Below, one piece after another: positions 16,830 through 26,371 of a stretch of 64,000 bases of DNA. The position numbers were made by a program, and so were the translations under genes. Each line of letters opens with the position of its first letter. Position 1 is the stretch's first letter. Origin of the DNA: Planctomycetota bacterium (GTDB lineage Bacteria; Planctomycetota; Planctomycetia; Planctomycetales; Planctomycetaceae); assembly GCA_022600195.1 (NCBI GenBank), contig JAHZKX010000041.1, positions 1-64,000 of the forward strand, written 5' to 3'. A model generated the notes under the pieces. That model worked only from the letters and a program-made list of their open reading frames with translations, was not told where the DNA came from and ran no database searches.

Positions 16830-18755
16830 TTAAATTTGCACATCTATTTCTTCCACATTCTCCGTCGCAACTCCCTGCGAACGAACAACCTGTGGGTTCT
16901 CCAGCTCCGCTTGTTCGGCCTCTTCATCGCGTTTGGCAGCATCCTCTACCGAGGTCCGCTCATCCTGTCCCTGATCAGAATCATTTGAATTTTCAGAGAA
17001 CTGCTCTGACTGAAACTCACTCCCCGACTTTGATCGTGCCTCGGACTGTGATGAATGATGGTCTTCGCTGGAATCCGTATTGATATTGACTTCAATTCGA
17101 TCAATGGCAATCCCACTCTTTGACAGTGACTCTTTTAATTGTGCCATGTTGTCATTAATGACTTTTTGAACCCGGTTGTTTTGCACTTCCAGCTTCGCTG
17201 TGTACTCTCCATTCTTCAATGAAACTTCAATCTGAAGCGTTCCCAACTCGGGGGGACTCAGGCGAATTTTGAGTTGCTGTCCCGTGGACTGAGTTTGGCG
17301 AACAGTGGCGACAATCCGCTCGACTAACTGCTCAATCTGCTTGACATCCACAGCAGGAGCGACTGGTGTATTGGCTTGAGTACTCGAAGTAGAAGCTGAT
17401 TGACTGGCTGTAGTCTGTAGAGAAACAGGCTGATCATTGTCGATGGAAGAGATGTTTTCTCGTAAAACAGAGCTTGTTTTTGCTGCTTCAGCCTGAATCC
17501 GGTTCTGGGTGTCCAATGCAATATTGGGATTCAGAGTTGCAGTACGCTGGTTCACTTCATTCGTTTCCGGCTCTGCCTGCCCAGATTCACGCGTCTGCTT
17601 TTCACTCACACCGGCCTGTTCTGATTTCAATCCTTGTGAAACTTGCTCAATCTCCGTATCAGAAATTGCTTGAACTGCTTCCTGGTCCAACGTCAACTCT
17701 CCGTTGTCCGATTCCGTTTCAGAAGATGTGGATTGCCCTGAATTCCGGGTGTGCAACGATTGTTGTTGAATGATTGATTGAACTTCAATCTCATTCTCCC
17801 CCGTAGAGTCAACCACGTCACCCGAATTGATTTTCTGATTTTCCTGAATTACCTGCTCTAAATCGTCTGTCAATTTCAACTCGGGAAGATCTTCAGAATT
17901 CAATAAAGCTTCAGCATCAACTGATGATGCTTCGCCTTCTTGTAGACCCATCAATTCTACAGTCTTCTGTAACGCCGAATTGACTTCCTGATCTTCAGAG
18001 CTGGAATCGACTGATTGAACTTCCTGACCAGAAACGGTTTGTGATGTATCAATTACCTGCTGCTTCAAAAGTTCAGCCAACCCTTCTGGAATGGGAATCG
18101 CTTCATCTGAACCGGTTTCTGTGACTTGCACCTGCAAATCAGCAAGACGCTGATCTTCCGCAAAATGAAAATTCGCAGGGGGAGGAATCTCACCTGTTTC
18201 GGTTGTTGTCTCTTGTTTTAATTCCCCTTCATGTTGAGTAACAAAGGTCGAATCAAACAGAGAATAGGAAGGCTCCTTACCTTTGACTGGCTGGTTGATT
18301 TCCTGTTGTGTATTGAGACTTTCCTCCGCAGAATCAATCGATTCAGAGGAATTCTGAAATTCCGACTCTTGGGCCGTCGTTGATTTTTCTGAGGCTGAAG
18401 TAGCAATCTGAGATTCATCATCAGATACGGTGCTCTCTTCCTGCCTGCTCGCAGCCTGTTGACTTTCCAATTGCGTTCGATTTTCTCGAGACCCATCTGT
18501 GAGTCGTGAATCGGAACGATCGTTTTCAGTGCGTTTTTTATCCGAAGGATGATCAATTGATCTGGATTCGGTTTCCGTTTTATTATCGATTGACGGACTG
18601 GATTGTTTTTTAGATAACGATTCGCTTAACTGCTTGCGATAGCTGGATTCCGCATTACGGGTTGGTCCCCGATTTTGATCAAGGTCTTTTTTCCCATATT
18701 GACTCAAACCAGGCGTTTGGAGATCAAGTAGGGAAAGCTTGTGAGAATCAGACAT
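16830..18755 (-). CDS. fliK: FliK, hook-length control protein
   Basis: FliK measures the hook and signals FlhB to switch export. Residues 1 to about 440 are low-complexity, rich in Ser, Gln, Glu and Thr, as expected of the unfolded ruler part. The C-terminal Flg_hook domain (about 465-560) has LKIRLSPPELGTLQIEVSLK then YTAKLEVQNNRVQKVINDNM, the core motif contacting FlhB. A final charged tail of about 80 residues follows. At 641 residues it is longer than enteric FliK (405). GAGGTGATGAG precedes the ATG. It lies between the motE-like gene and flgD. Confidence 0.9.
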   Translation of the reverse strand: MSDSHKLSLLDLQTPGLSQYGKKDLDQNRGPTRNAESSYRKQLSESLSKKQSSPSIDNKTETESRSIDHPSDKKRTENDRSDSRLTDGSRENRTQLESQQAASRQEESTVSDDESQIATSASEKSTTAQESEFQNSSESIDSAEESLNTQQEINQPVKGKEPSYSLFDSTFVTQHEGELKQETTTETGEIPPPANFHFAEDQRLADLQVQVTETGSDEAIPIPEGLAELLKQQVIDTSQTVSGQEVQSVDSSSEDQEVNSALQKTVELMGLQEGEASSVDAEALLNSEDLPELKLTDDLEQVIQENQKINSGDVVDSTGENEIEVQSIIQQQSLHTRNSGQSTSSETESDNGELTLDQEAVQAISDTEIEQVSQGLKSEQAGVSEKQTRESGQAEPETNEVNQRTATLNPNIALDTQNRIQAEAAKTSSVLRENISSIDNDQPVSLQTTASQSASTSSTQANTPVAPAVDVKQIEQLVERIVATVRQTQSTGQQLKIRLSPPELGTLQIEVSLKNGEYTAKLEVQNNRVQKVINDNMAQLKESLSKSGIAIDRIEVNINTDSSEDHHSSQSEARSKSGSEFQSEQFSENSNDSDQGQDERTSVEDAAKRDEEAEQAELENPQVVRSQGVATENVEEIDVQI

Positions 18756-18956
18756 TTCTCATCACCTCTGGATAAAATACAAGTACGGATATCGTCGAAT
18801 GACATTCTCAGAGAGAACTGCGCAGTAAAGAGCACAGGAGGTTTCGACTGTTACACCAGTATCATATTCGTCAGAATCGGCACTGAGACATTACGTAAGA
18901 ATACGTAAAATAGACTATTTTTATCGAAAAAAGGCATTAGGCTTGCAGGGAAGACC

Positions 18957-19607
18957 TCAATTGTTTTCCGTAAGCTGTTCCAATGTTTCATCCGACATGC
19001 CACGGAAAGGTTGGTCCTGAGAGATCTCTTTGAAAATCTCCTTGCCCCGCTTGATCACCAGAGGATTTTGCGCCGCCAGGAATTCCTTTAACATCTTGGC
19101 AATAAACTTTCCATCCATTCCTTTTAAAAGATCGATGTCTTCTTTGATGGAAACCTCCATGAGATATTGCACGGCATCACCCGGAGACATTGCAACAAGT
19201 ACACTCTGTGTTTTTTTCGTGGCGGCAGTTTGACTTTCTTTCTTGAGTTGTAACAAATTTTCTTCGTATTTCTTTTTAGCCTGCTCAAATGCAAGACGAT
19301 CTTGTTTCAACGAATCTGATGACTGTGTAATCGAACTTTTCAGCATATCAATTTCATCTTCACGCGACGCCAATTCCAAAATGCGCATCGCACGGTTCTG
19401 GGCCACATCGTCAAGAGAAGGTAATGTTGTCTCTTCTTCGACAATTTCTACATCATCCAAAGACTGACCTGTCAAAATCATTCGAATATCATGAATCGAA
19501 TCTGAATTCAGGTGCCCCTGATACCACAAAAAACTCAAACCAAGCATTTCTGAGATAATTGTCGCTACACAAAAGACACTAACTATTATGGCTACAGAAC
19601 GAATCAT
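18957..19607 (-). CDS. MotE-like membrane coiled-coil protein
   Basis: A 216-residue protein with one N-terminal membrane helix (SVAIIVSVFCVATIISEMLG), a long coiled coil (about 65-130, LASREDEIDMLKSSITQSSD and onwards) and an MgtE-N-like C-terminal domain (LVAMSPGDAVQYLMEVSIKE, then LLKGMDGKFIAKMLKEFLA). This layout is that of MotE/FlaA-linked chaperone proteins found next to fliJ, which in some bacteria aid MotC or stator assembly; that role is inferred. Its ATG overlaps the fliJ stop by 4 bp, so the two are probably translated together. Confidence 0.72.
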   Translation of the reverse strand: MIRSVAIIVSVFCVATIISEMLGLSFLWYQGHLNSDSIHDIRMILTGQSLDDVEIVEEETTLPSLDDVAQNRAMRILELASREDEIDMLKSSITQSSDSLKQDRLAFEQAKKKYEENLLQLKKESQTAATKKTQSVLVAMSPGDAVQYLMEVSIKEDIDLLKGMDGKFIAKMLKEFLAAQNPLVIKRGKEIFKEISQDQPFRGMSDETLEQLTENN

Positions 19608-20056
19608 CTTGCCACTCCCGTTTGTTGAGTCGCTGACCAGGTTTCTTCAAGCTGCAGCGATTCTTTTCGATTTTGCTCATAGTGAAACTGATCGCGGTAT
19701 TTGTCAGACAATTTCTCCATGGCTTTGACATCTTGTTCAGCACGTGCCAGAGTCTGTTTGCAGAGTACGATCTGTTTTTCCACAAGTTTACGATTTGCTG
19801 TCACGGTTTGAATCTGAGCCTGCAACTGCCCGGCATAGAATCGCAGACTGGTAGCACCATCGATATCAACCACACCTTTTGCCTGTCTCAATCGAATTTC
19901 CTGAAACTGTTCTTTCCTTGATCGCTCCAAATTCTGTTTCTGCTCCATCAGTCGTTGATCAGTCTGCAGAATCTCACCCAACAACTGACGACACAAACTT
20001 CGTTTATGACGCCGAATTTTGAGTACCGATTCAAATTGAAATACGTATTTTTTCAT
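19604..20056 (-). CDS. fliJ: FliJ, flagellar export ATPase stalk protein
   Basis: FliJ is a coiled coil inserted into the FliI hexamer, comparable to the gamma stalk of F1. The 150-residue protein starts with the family pattern YVFQFESVLKIRRHKRSLCR and is helical throughout, rich in Gln, Glu, Arg and Lys, ending after a stretch such as YRDQFHYEQNRKES. Sequence identity in the family is low; the N-terminal FxFxLxxVLxxR motif and position after fliI support the call. It overlaps the motE-like gene by 4 bp. Confidence 0.88.
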   Translation of the reverse strand: MKKYVFQFESVLKIRRHKRSLCRQLLGEILQTDQRLMEQKQNLERSRKEQFQEIRLRQAKGVVDIDGATSLRFYAGQLQAQIQTVTANRKLVEKQIVLCKQTLARAEQDVKAMEKLSDKYRDQFHYEQNRKESLQLEETWSATQQTGVAR

Positions 20057-20112
20057 AAAGTGCAGCTACTATATATATTAATCTACATTCAAACTGGATT
20101 GCGTTAAACTTC

Positions 20113-21483
20113 TTAAGTGGTGTTACCCGCCCCTTCGACTTCCTGTTCGATTGCAGGTTCAGGTTTCAGTGACTTAATTTGTTCTGCGCGAACTCTCAGA
20201 TTATTCAGTCCCTCGGCTGCATCCTCAAAATTGGAGTTTTCTAGACTTCCCTGTTTCAAGTACTCGCTCCATAAAGGCTTTAATTTTATCGCAAGGTCAA
20301 CTTCCGGATTCGAACCAGATTGATAAGCTCCTATCGAAATTAAATCTTCCGACTGTTGATAGGCGGCCATCAATTTCTTTAAATAGGCAGCTGACTGCTG
20401 ATGTTCAGGGCTGGTAATATCATTCATCGAACGGCTGATACTGAGCAGTACATCAATCGCCGGCCAGTGAGACTCATGTGCCAGCTTTCGGGAAAGCATG
20501 ATATGCCCATCCAGAATCCCACGTACCGTGTCTGAAATTGGCTCATTGGCATCATCGGCTTCGACCAGAACCGTGTAGAAACCAGTAATACTTCCGGAAT
20601 CAGTCCGGCCACTGCGTTCAAGTAGTTTTGGTAGAAGAGAAAAGACACTGGGTGGATATCCCCTGGTGGCCGGTGGTTCGCCAGCAGCTAATCCAATTTC
20701 TCTCTGCGCCAAAGCATATCGGGTCACACTATCCATCATCAGTAAAACGTCCTGGCCTTGATCACGGAAAAACTCCGAGACGGCCGTTGCCAGATGAGCC
20801 GCGCGGAGACGGATTAGAGCAGGTTCATCACTGGTCGCTACGATCACAACACTGCGGGCCAATCCTTCAGGACCTAAGTCACGGTCCAGAAACTCACGCA
20901 CTTCACGCCCACGTTCACCTACCATACAAACCACGTTTACATCGGCGGAACTCTGTCGGGCCATTTGGCCCATCAATGTACTTTTGCCAACGCCACTTCC
21001 AGCAAATATTCCAAGCCGTTGCCCTTTTCCACATGTTAATAAACCGTCAATCGTTCGAATGCCAGTACTGAGCGGCTCATCAATACGCGGGCGACTTAAG
21101 GGAGAAATCGGCTTTGATTTCAGATTGGCACGATGTGACAGCATAGCCTGATTCTTGCCATCGATACAGCGACCACGACCATCCAGAACCCTCCCTAATA
21201 TTTCCTGGCCCACTGCAACAGCTGGGACCGATTGGATCAGAGACACACGATCGCCACGTCGAATTCCCGTTAACTCTTCATAGGGGAGCAATAACGTTTC
21301 TTCATCCTGAAACCCGACAACCTCCGCATCAACTGCTTTCCCATTTTCTCGATCAATGCTACAGACTGCTCCTAAAGGAGCGGGAAACCCTGATACAGAA
21401 ACGGTCAAACCCACAATCCGTGTGACTCGTCCGGAAAGGCGAAAAGGTAAAATCTGTTTTATCTGCTGAGAGACATCGAACAT
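20113..21483 (-). CDS. fliI: FliI, flagellar export ATPase
   Basis: FliI drives early steps of flagellar protein export. The 456-residue protein has the beta-barrel N-terminus, Walker A in GIFAGSGVGKST, the catalytic region VCMVGERGREVREFLDRDLG, Walker B VLLMMDSVTRYALAQREIGL and the conserved AGEPPATRGYPPSVFSLLPK. These match the F1-beta-like type III ATPase family along the whole length. The stop is followed 56 bp later by fliJ, and fliH lies 9 bp upstream, the standard H-I-J order. Confidence 0.98.
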   Translation of the reverse strand: MFDVSQQIKQILPFRLSGRVTRIVGLTVSVSGFPAPLGAVCSIDRENGKAVDAEVVGFQDEETLLLPYEELTGIRRGDRVSLIQSVPAVAVGQEILGRVLDGRGRCIDGKNQAMLSHRANLKSKPISPLSRPRIDEPLSTGIRTIDGLLTCGKGQRLGIFAGSGVGKSTLMGQMARQSSADVNVVCMVGERGREVREFLDRDLGPEGLARSVVIVATSDEPALIRLRAAHLATAVSEFFRDQGQDVLLMMDSVTRYALAQREIGLAAGEPPATRGYPPSVFSLLPKLLERSGRTDSGSITGFYTVLVEADDANEPISDTVRGILDGHIMLSRKLAHESHWPAIDVLLSISRSMNDITSPEHQQSAAYLKKLMAAYQQSEDLISIGAYQSGSNPEVDLAIKLKPLWSEYLKQGSLENSNFEDAAEGLNNLRVRAEQIKSLKPEPAIEQEVEGAGNTT

Positions 21484-21492
21484 GCGATCTTC

Positions 21493-22212
21493 TTATTCCT
21501 GAGTATGAATGATGAGCTCTTGAGAAATGCGGTCTAATTGAGCTTCAATTGTGGCGTCGATGGTTCCATGTTGTGTCTCGATAATACAACCACCAGATGA
21601 GATTGATTCATCTTCAATTATTTCACAGGTCTGGCATCCGGTAAGTTGAGAAATAAATGCTTTCGTACCTTCTGCTAATTGCGCCACATCAACCGGATTC
21701 ATTTGGAACTTGATGTGTTGTGTTCCCGATGCCAGTTTGAGAGCCTCGCTCATCATAGCCCTCACTGACTCGGGACGCGTTTTAATCTCATGACGAATCA
21801 TTTTTTCTGCGACACTCAGACATATTTCCAATGCTGTCGCATCCCAGACGCGCCGCCAATTGATCTGCTCCTGCTGTAATCCTTCAACGGCTGCTTGCAT
21901 TGCAGGATAAATCATGCCTATTTTTTCTTCGACCGTGCGATTCGCAATCTCTTCAGATCGCGTCTTGATCAACGCTTCCAGTTCGCCCTGGGCTTCTGCA
22001 TAACCCTGCTGTTTGCCTGACTGATAGGCATCCTGTTTGAGCTGCTCGGCTTCCTGCTGGGCATCCACAAGCATTTGGCGTGTCTGATCACGCACATTCA
22101 GAATGTAATCCTCACAGCGTTTTTCAATGTCTTTGAAATTGTAGGCAACCTTCGAACCCAATGCTCGAAATGCTTCCGCTTTTAACAATTTCGTTGTTTC
22201 CATTTCCACCAT
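21493..22212 (-). CDS. fliH: FliH, regulator of the export ATPase
   Basis: FliH binds FliI and links it to the C-ring. The 239-residue protein has an N-terminal coiled coil with Gln/Glu-rich helix (LVDAQQEAEQLKQDAYQSGK, followed by GYAEAQGELEAL) and the C-terminal FliH/YscL domain (WDATALEICLSVAEKMIRHE, then DESISSGGCIIETQHGTIDA), the latter a hallmark also of V/F-ATPase E/delta subunits. The start is either the ATG at 22212 or one at 22203; neither has a decisive ribosome-binding site. Confidence 0.92.
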   Translation of the reverse strand: MVEMETTKLLKAEAFRALGSKVAYNFKDIEKRCEDYILNVRDQTRQMLVDAQQEAEQLKQDAYQSGKQQGYAEAQGELEALIKTRSEEIANRTVEEKIGMIYPAMQAAVEGLQQEQINWRRVWDATALEICLSVAEKMIRHEIKTRPESVRAMMSEALKLASGTQHIKFQMNPVDVAQLAEGTKAFISQLTGCQTCEIIEDESISSGGCIIETQHGTIDATIEAQLDRISQELIIHTQE

Positions 22213-22300
22213 GTTGATGACTTTTTCTAAAAACCAATAAATCTATTTGTTTAAATCAAAAAAACGACAGCATTGAGACCGGCTTTTCGCACTATGTCAT

Positions 22301-23296
22301 TTATGTGATATATTGTTCGTTCTCATTTCCAGCAGCAATGTCAATTTCACCTGAATCTTCTAACCGTCGAACACTATCGACAATCTGCTGTTGAACTGCC
22401 TCAACATCACTAACGCGAATCGGCCCTAAATATTCCATCTCTTCACGGAGTAAATCAGCTGCCCGTTGTGACAGATTTCCGAGAACTTTCTGTTTGATTT
22501 CTTCAGAAGCACCTTTGAGCGCCACAGCCCATTGATTGGTTTCAACTTCCTTCAACAAGGATTGAATTGCCTTGCTATCCAGTTTCACCAGATCATCGAA
22601 GACAAACATCAACCGCCGAATCTCATCGGCAAGATCTGGTGCATCTTGATCCATGTTTTCCAGAATCCCTTTATTGGTCATCCGGTCGGTAACGTTCAGA
22701 ATTTCTGCAACCAGCTCGACACCACCTGCGTTTTCCATTCCTTGACTGAAAGTATTTTTCATACGATGTTCGAGACTCTTTTCAACATCCCGAACCACTT
22801 CCGGACTGGTTTGTTCCATGTTCGAAATCCGCTTGATCACATCAATCTGCTTATTCGAAGGCAGACCAGCCAGCACTTCCGCTGCCAGATTACTAGGCAA
22901 ATGTGACATGATCATGGCAATGGTTTGAGGGTGCTCCTCAATTATAAAAGTCAGCAAGTTGGTCGCACCTGATTTTTGCAAAAAACCAAACGGAACAGAA
23001 TTCATGGACTGGTTAATGCTATCCAGAATCGAGCCTGCACCTTCTTTTCCCAGAGACTGTTCCAGAAGTTCATTCACGGCATCCAGCCCACCCCGCTCCA
23101 TACTGGTCTGCTCACTACGAATTGTTGTGAATTCATTCAAAACCGTTGTTTGCTGTTCTTTAGAAACATCAGACATCTTGGCAATTTTCATTGTCACTTT
23201 TTCGACATCTTCTTTTTTCATCAAGCTGAGAACTTCTGCGGCAAGCGCTTTATCCAGACTTAATAACAAGATGGCTGCTTTTTGTAATTCATCCAT
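22301..23296 (-). CDS. fliG: FliG, flagellar switch protein
   Basis: FliG joins the MS-ring to the C-ring and touches the stator. From the ATG at 23296 it has 331 residues, the same as E. coli; a TTG 33 bases upstream is unlikely. The N-terminal region is typical (LQKAAILLLSLDKALAAEVL), the middle domain has the EHPQTIAMIMSHLPSNLAAE segment (the EHPQ motif that binds FliM), and the C-terminal torque helix shows LMFVFDDLVKLDSKAIQSLL then LREEMEYLGPIRVSDVE. The EHPQ FliM-binding motif is intact, implying that a FliM exists elsewhere in the genome. Confidence 0.97.
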   Translation of the reverse strand: MDELQKAAILLLSLDKALAAEVLSLMKKEDVEKVTMKIAKMSDVSKEQQTTVLNEFTTIRSEQTSMERGGLDAVNELLEQSLGKEGAGSILDSINQSMNSVPFGFLQKSGATNLLTFIIEEHPQTIAMIMSHLPSNLAAEVLAGLPSNKQIDVIKRISNMEQTSPEVVRDVEKSLEHRMKNTFSQGMENAGGVELVAEILNVTDRMTNKGILENMDQDAPDLADEIRRLMFVFDDLVKLDSKAIQSLLKEVETNQWAVALKGASEEIKQKVLGNLSQRAADLLREEMEYLGPIRVSDVEAVQQQIVDSVRRLEDSGEIDIAAGNENEQYIT

Positions 23297-23354
23297 TTTT
23301 TTCAATCCACAGTCTAATCGATTTACCAACTCGATATATTAATGTGATCCCCGG

Positions 23355-24971
23355 TTATGTAGTCGACTGTATCCATTTACTCAATACCTGCGCTGCCACT
23401 TCTGGGTTATCGCGTACTTGAAGCTGAACCTCATCTCGTTGTGTCAACTCACTTGGAGTTTGGGGGGCATCCTCTTTTGATTCTGCCACCTGTGCCATTG
23501 GTGTCGGAAGACTGATGCTTTCAGTATCGATCTCTTCAATCTGCGGCATGCTTTTGTTGAGCATCCATAAAGCCCAAATAGCAAATAAGCCCAATCCAAT
23601 CGTACTGCCCCACTGGCTCACAAATTCACCAAAACTTTCCGTCAAAGGCAATTCTAATTCTGGTACATCAGCATCAACACGGACATGGGAAATAACACTG
23701 ACTGCATCAGCCGCTGACTGTGATGGTATTAACTTCTGTACTTGTTTCTTAATGTTCGCCTCAATTTCAGTTTTGATGGCATCCGTTTCCTGCTTGAAGG
23801 CTGCAATCTCTGCTTCAGCTTCTCCTTTTTTGACCCCACGCTTCACTGCAACTGCTGAGTAATAATCTTCTGGAATAGAAACCGAAACCTGCACAGTACT
23901 GGGCATCGCTGCGACAAATTCTTTTTCAGTCCAGGTAAAAGAAGGTGCCGTCGTCGATTCATTATTCGTTTCTGTTACTTTCTCAGTTTTCTCATTTCCT
24001 CGAGCCACAGTCAGTGAGTTAGGTTGATTTGATCTCGCACCCGGTTCTGCACGAACCGGCTTCTGAATAATATCACGTTCAGTAGATTGTTCTTTTGATT
24101 GTAAAGTGACAGACCCTTCGGTACTGATTTCCTGTTTTCGTTCAACGTATCGCTTCAGGTTTTCTACATCGACGTTCACATTGACAATGACATCCGGAAC
24201 GTAAGAGATAGAATCAAGTATTTTATCCTGATAGTTTTTCGTATGTTTGTTGACCCAGGAAATAAATTTGCTGTCGAAGGCATCGTCCTTATCATCCGCC
24301 CTATATGACGTTCCCGTTGATTGATCGAAAACGGTTACCGATTCCGCTGTCAAATCGGGAACCATCGTGGCAACAGCAGCACGCAGGCTGGTGATGAGCG
24401 TGTGCGTTAATTCTTTTCCTGGTAGCGGCGTGACCATCACCGTGGCGGTCACTTCAGGCGTCGTATTGTTCCAGCGCAGGCGTTTCTTGGAACGTGCCCA
24501 CATCACACTGGCATCTTCAATTGCAGGAATCGCTCGAATCATGCGACGTAACTGATTTCCCAACGCGATATCCCGCATGACCTGCAGTTGATCTTTGCTG
24601 ACAAACATGCTTGATTTCTCGAATTGTTCCTGCCATTCCGAAGCCCAGTCGGTAGGCAAGCCTCCCCCTTCAATTAAAGCAGCGTTATAACGGGGGACTT
24701 CAGACTGGGGAACCAGGATTCGTTGACCCCTTCGGGAAAAATCAGTCAGGCCAGCTCGCAACAGAACTTCCTCTGCATGAATCACCTCCTGAGTTGTAAA
24801 ATCTTTTCCCAATGAAAGTGAAACATAGCTGGAATTGCTGTCTCGAAAAAAGAGAACCCCAAAGGCCAGCATCATCAATACCGGAACCGCCAGCAGGATC
24901 GCGCGCTGACTGCCTGACATTGAATGATATAAAGCCAGAAACTGTTGATATATTTTTTTAAGAGTATCCAT
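23355..24971 (-). CDS. fliF: FliF, flagellar MS-ring protein
   Basis: FliF forms the membrane MS-ring on which the flagellum is built. The 538-residue protein has two membrane helices (AILLAVPVLMMLAFGVLFFR near residue 25; FVSQWGSTIGLGLFAIWALW near 465), with the large periplasmic ring-building domains between (YSKF-like LLRAGLTDFSRRGQRILVPQ; LRRMIRAIPAIEDASVMWAR). The cytoplasmic C-terminus ends ...VRDNPEVAAQVLSKWI, the conserved FliG-binding tail. It lies between fliE and fliG. Confidence 0.96.
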   Translation of the reverse strand: MDTLKKIYQQFLALYHSMSGSQRAILLAVPVLMMLAFGVLFFRDSNSSYVSLSLGKDFTTQEVIHAEEVLLRAGLTDFSRRGQRILVPQSEVPRYNAALIEGGGLPTDWASEWQEQFEKSSMFVSKDQLQVMRDIALGNQLRRMIRAIPAIEDASVMWARSKKRLRWNNTTPEVTATVMVTPLPGKELTHTLITSLRAAVATMVPDLTAESVTVFDQSTGTSYRADDKDDAFDSKFISWVNKHTKNYQDKILDSISYVPDVIVNVNVDVENLKRYVERKQEISTEGSVTLQSKEQSTERDIIQKPVRAEPGARSNQPNSLTVARGNEKTEKVTETNNESTTAPSFTWTEKEFVAAMPSTVQVSVSIPEDYYSAVAVKRGVKKGEAEAEIAAFKQETDAIKTEIEANIKKQVQKLIPSQSAADAVSVISHVRVDADVPELELPLTESFGEFVSQWGSTIGLGLFAIWALWMLNKSMPQIEEIDTESISLPTPMAQVAESKEDAPQTPSELTQRDEVQLQVRDNPEVAAQVLSKWIQSTT

Positions 24972-25032
24972 ACCGGGTGACCAATCGACTAATCCGTGTC
25001 AAAATGGGAATGTTTATTATTTTCGATATGCT

Positions 25033-25347
25033 CTACATTTGCATATTCTGAATCTCATTATAGGCTTCTAAAAGTTTATTCCGCATTTGAACCATCATTC
25101 TCAATGCCAGATCCGCTTTCTTGATTGATGAAAACACTTCTGCCTGTGTGATATCCTCACCAATCAAACCACCTTCAATCGCCTGCTGTGACTGAACCTG
25201 CAACTGATTGACATTATCGAGTGACTGCAACATCATATCCTTGAAAGAATGTCCGCTGGTCGCAATACCGGCCCCATTCTCATTCATTCCGACAGGTGGA
25301 ATGCCAGGCAAAAATGTGTTTCCGATTTGACTGATTGAATTTGTCAT
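25033..25347 (-). CDS. fliE: FliE, MS-ring/rod junction protein
   Basis: FliE links the rod to the MS-ring and is the first exported part. From the ATG at 25347 it has 104 residues, the family length; AAGGAAG lies about 8 bases upstream, so the longer frame from 25380 is not preferred. The C-terminal motif is diagnostic: QAEVFSSIKKADLALRMMVQ, then MRNKLLEAYNEIQNMQM. It lies between flgC and fliF in the usual flgB-flgC-fliE-fliF order. Confidence 0.95.
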   Translation of the reverse strand: MTNSISQIGNTFLPGIPPVGMNENGAGIATSGHSFKDMMLQSLDNVNQLQVQSQQAIEGGLIGEDITQAEVFSSIKKADLALRMMVQMRNKLLEAYNEIQNMQM

Positions 25348-25408
25348 CTTCTTCACTTCCTTGAGATCAGATGAATTCATGATTCATTAAAATAGGGGTT
25401 TCCTGAAA

Positions 25409-25822
25409 TCAAGCCAGGATTCTTAACGACGTATTAAACATATCTTTGGAAATATCCAATGCGGAAATATTGGCCTCATAAGCGCGGCCGGCTTCTAATG
25501 CGTTGACAAACTCTTTCACAACATCAATGTTAGGATAGGTTACGTTTCCATCTTGGTCCGCGTGAGGATGTCCCGGACTATATGTTTTTCGTAATTCGCT
25601 GTCTGTATCAATTTCAATCTTGTATTTGACACCGACACCCGTCGATTCGGGGTCCAGACTTTCAGTATCTGCCTGAAATGTAAGATATCTGCGATAAAAA
25701 GGGGCTTCCCCACTGTTAGGATCATGCGATACATTCACAGCAGCGATGTTGCCGGCGATTGTATTCATACGTTGACGTTGTGCAACCAGTGCACTAGTGC
25801 TGATGTCAATTCCCTTTAACAT
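25409..25822 (-). CDS. flgC: FlgC, proximal rod protein
   Basis: A 137-residue proximal rod protein. The N-terminal rod motif is LKGIDISTSALVAQRQRMNT then IAGNIAAVNVSHDPNSGEAP (slightly altered from the usual IANANT), with PFYRRYLTFQ and the C-terminal helix MFNTSLRILA. The segment SPGHPHADQDGNVTYPNIDV is typical of FlgC. It forms an operon with flgB upstream (gap 46 bp) and fliE downstream. Confidence 0.97.
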   Translation of the reverse strand: MLKGIDISTSALVAQRQRMNTIAGNIAAVNVSHDPNSGEAPFYRRYLTFQADTESLDPESTGVGVKYKIEIDTDSELRKTYSPGHPHADQDGNVTYPNIDVVKEFVNALEAGRAYEANISALDISKDMFNTSLRILA

Positions 25823-25867
25823 GTCTTGCTCCTTAAAATATCTTATTTCTATAATTCTGGATCAAAA

Positions 25868-26332
25868 TCAGGGACGTTCGGAAATCACCATCATTAACTG
25901 ATTCATCTGTGCCATCATGACTTCAACAGCAAACTGTTGCATCAACGAGTTTTTGGTCATCTGCATGACCTGAGATTCGATACTGCGATTATTTCCATCC
26001 TGAAAAGTTAAATTCTGAGGTGAAGCTTCCTGAGCCTGAAACAGGCTGCGGGGAAACAGACTTTCCAGCTGTGTTTGTAATGCCTGATTATTTGAAACCG
26101 TGGCTGGCATTCCCAATGAAGTTTGTGCCGCCCCGGGGGATAAAGTATCTTTTAATTGAATCGCTTCACGTAAAGCCACCTGAAAATCGTTCACAGGCAA
26201 ATCGCGCATTTTATATTCAGGGGTATCAATATTCGCAATATTCCCAGCCAGTACTTCCTGCCGACGTTCAGCGAACGCCGCCATCTTTTCCAGCAAAGGT
26301 AATGATTGAGAATTCAGAATTTGATCTAACAT
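25868..26332 (-). CDS. flgB: FlgB, proximal rod protein
   Basis: FlgB is a proximal rod subunit. The ATG at 26332 (154 residues) follows GAGGTGG at good spacing, so a GTG nine bases further upstream is not preferred. N-terminal rod motif: RRQEVLAGNIANIDTPEYKM and RDLPVNDFQVAL. The C-terminal helix SLMQQFAVEVMMAQMNQLMM is characteristic. flgC follows after 46 bp; the regulator gene upstream ends 40 bp before, so it belongs to the same transcription unit. Confidence 0.97.
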   Translation of the reverse strand: MLDQILNSQSLPLLEKMAAFAERRQEVLAGNIANIDTPEYKMRDLPVNDFQVALREAIQLKDTLSPGAAQTSLGMPATVSNNQALQTQLESLFPRSLFQAQEASPQNLTFQDGNNRSIESQVMQMTKNSLMQQFAVEVMMAQMNQLMMVISERP

Positions 26333-26371
26333 GAAATCCACCTCATCAATTTAATCATGCCTGATGGGCAA

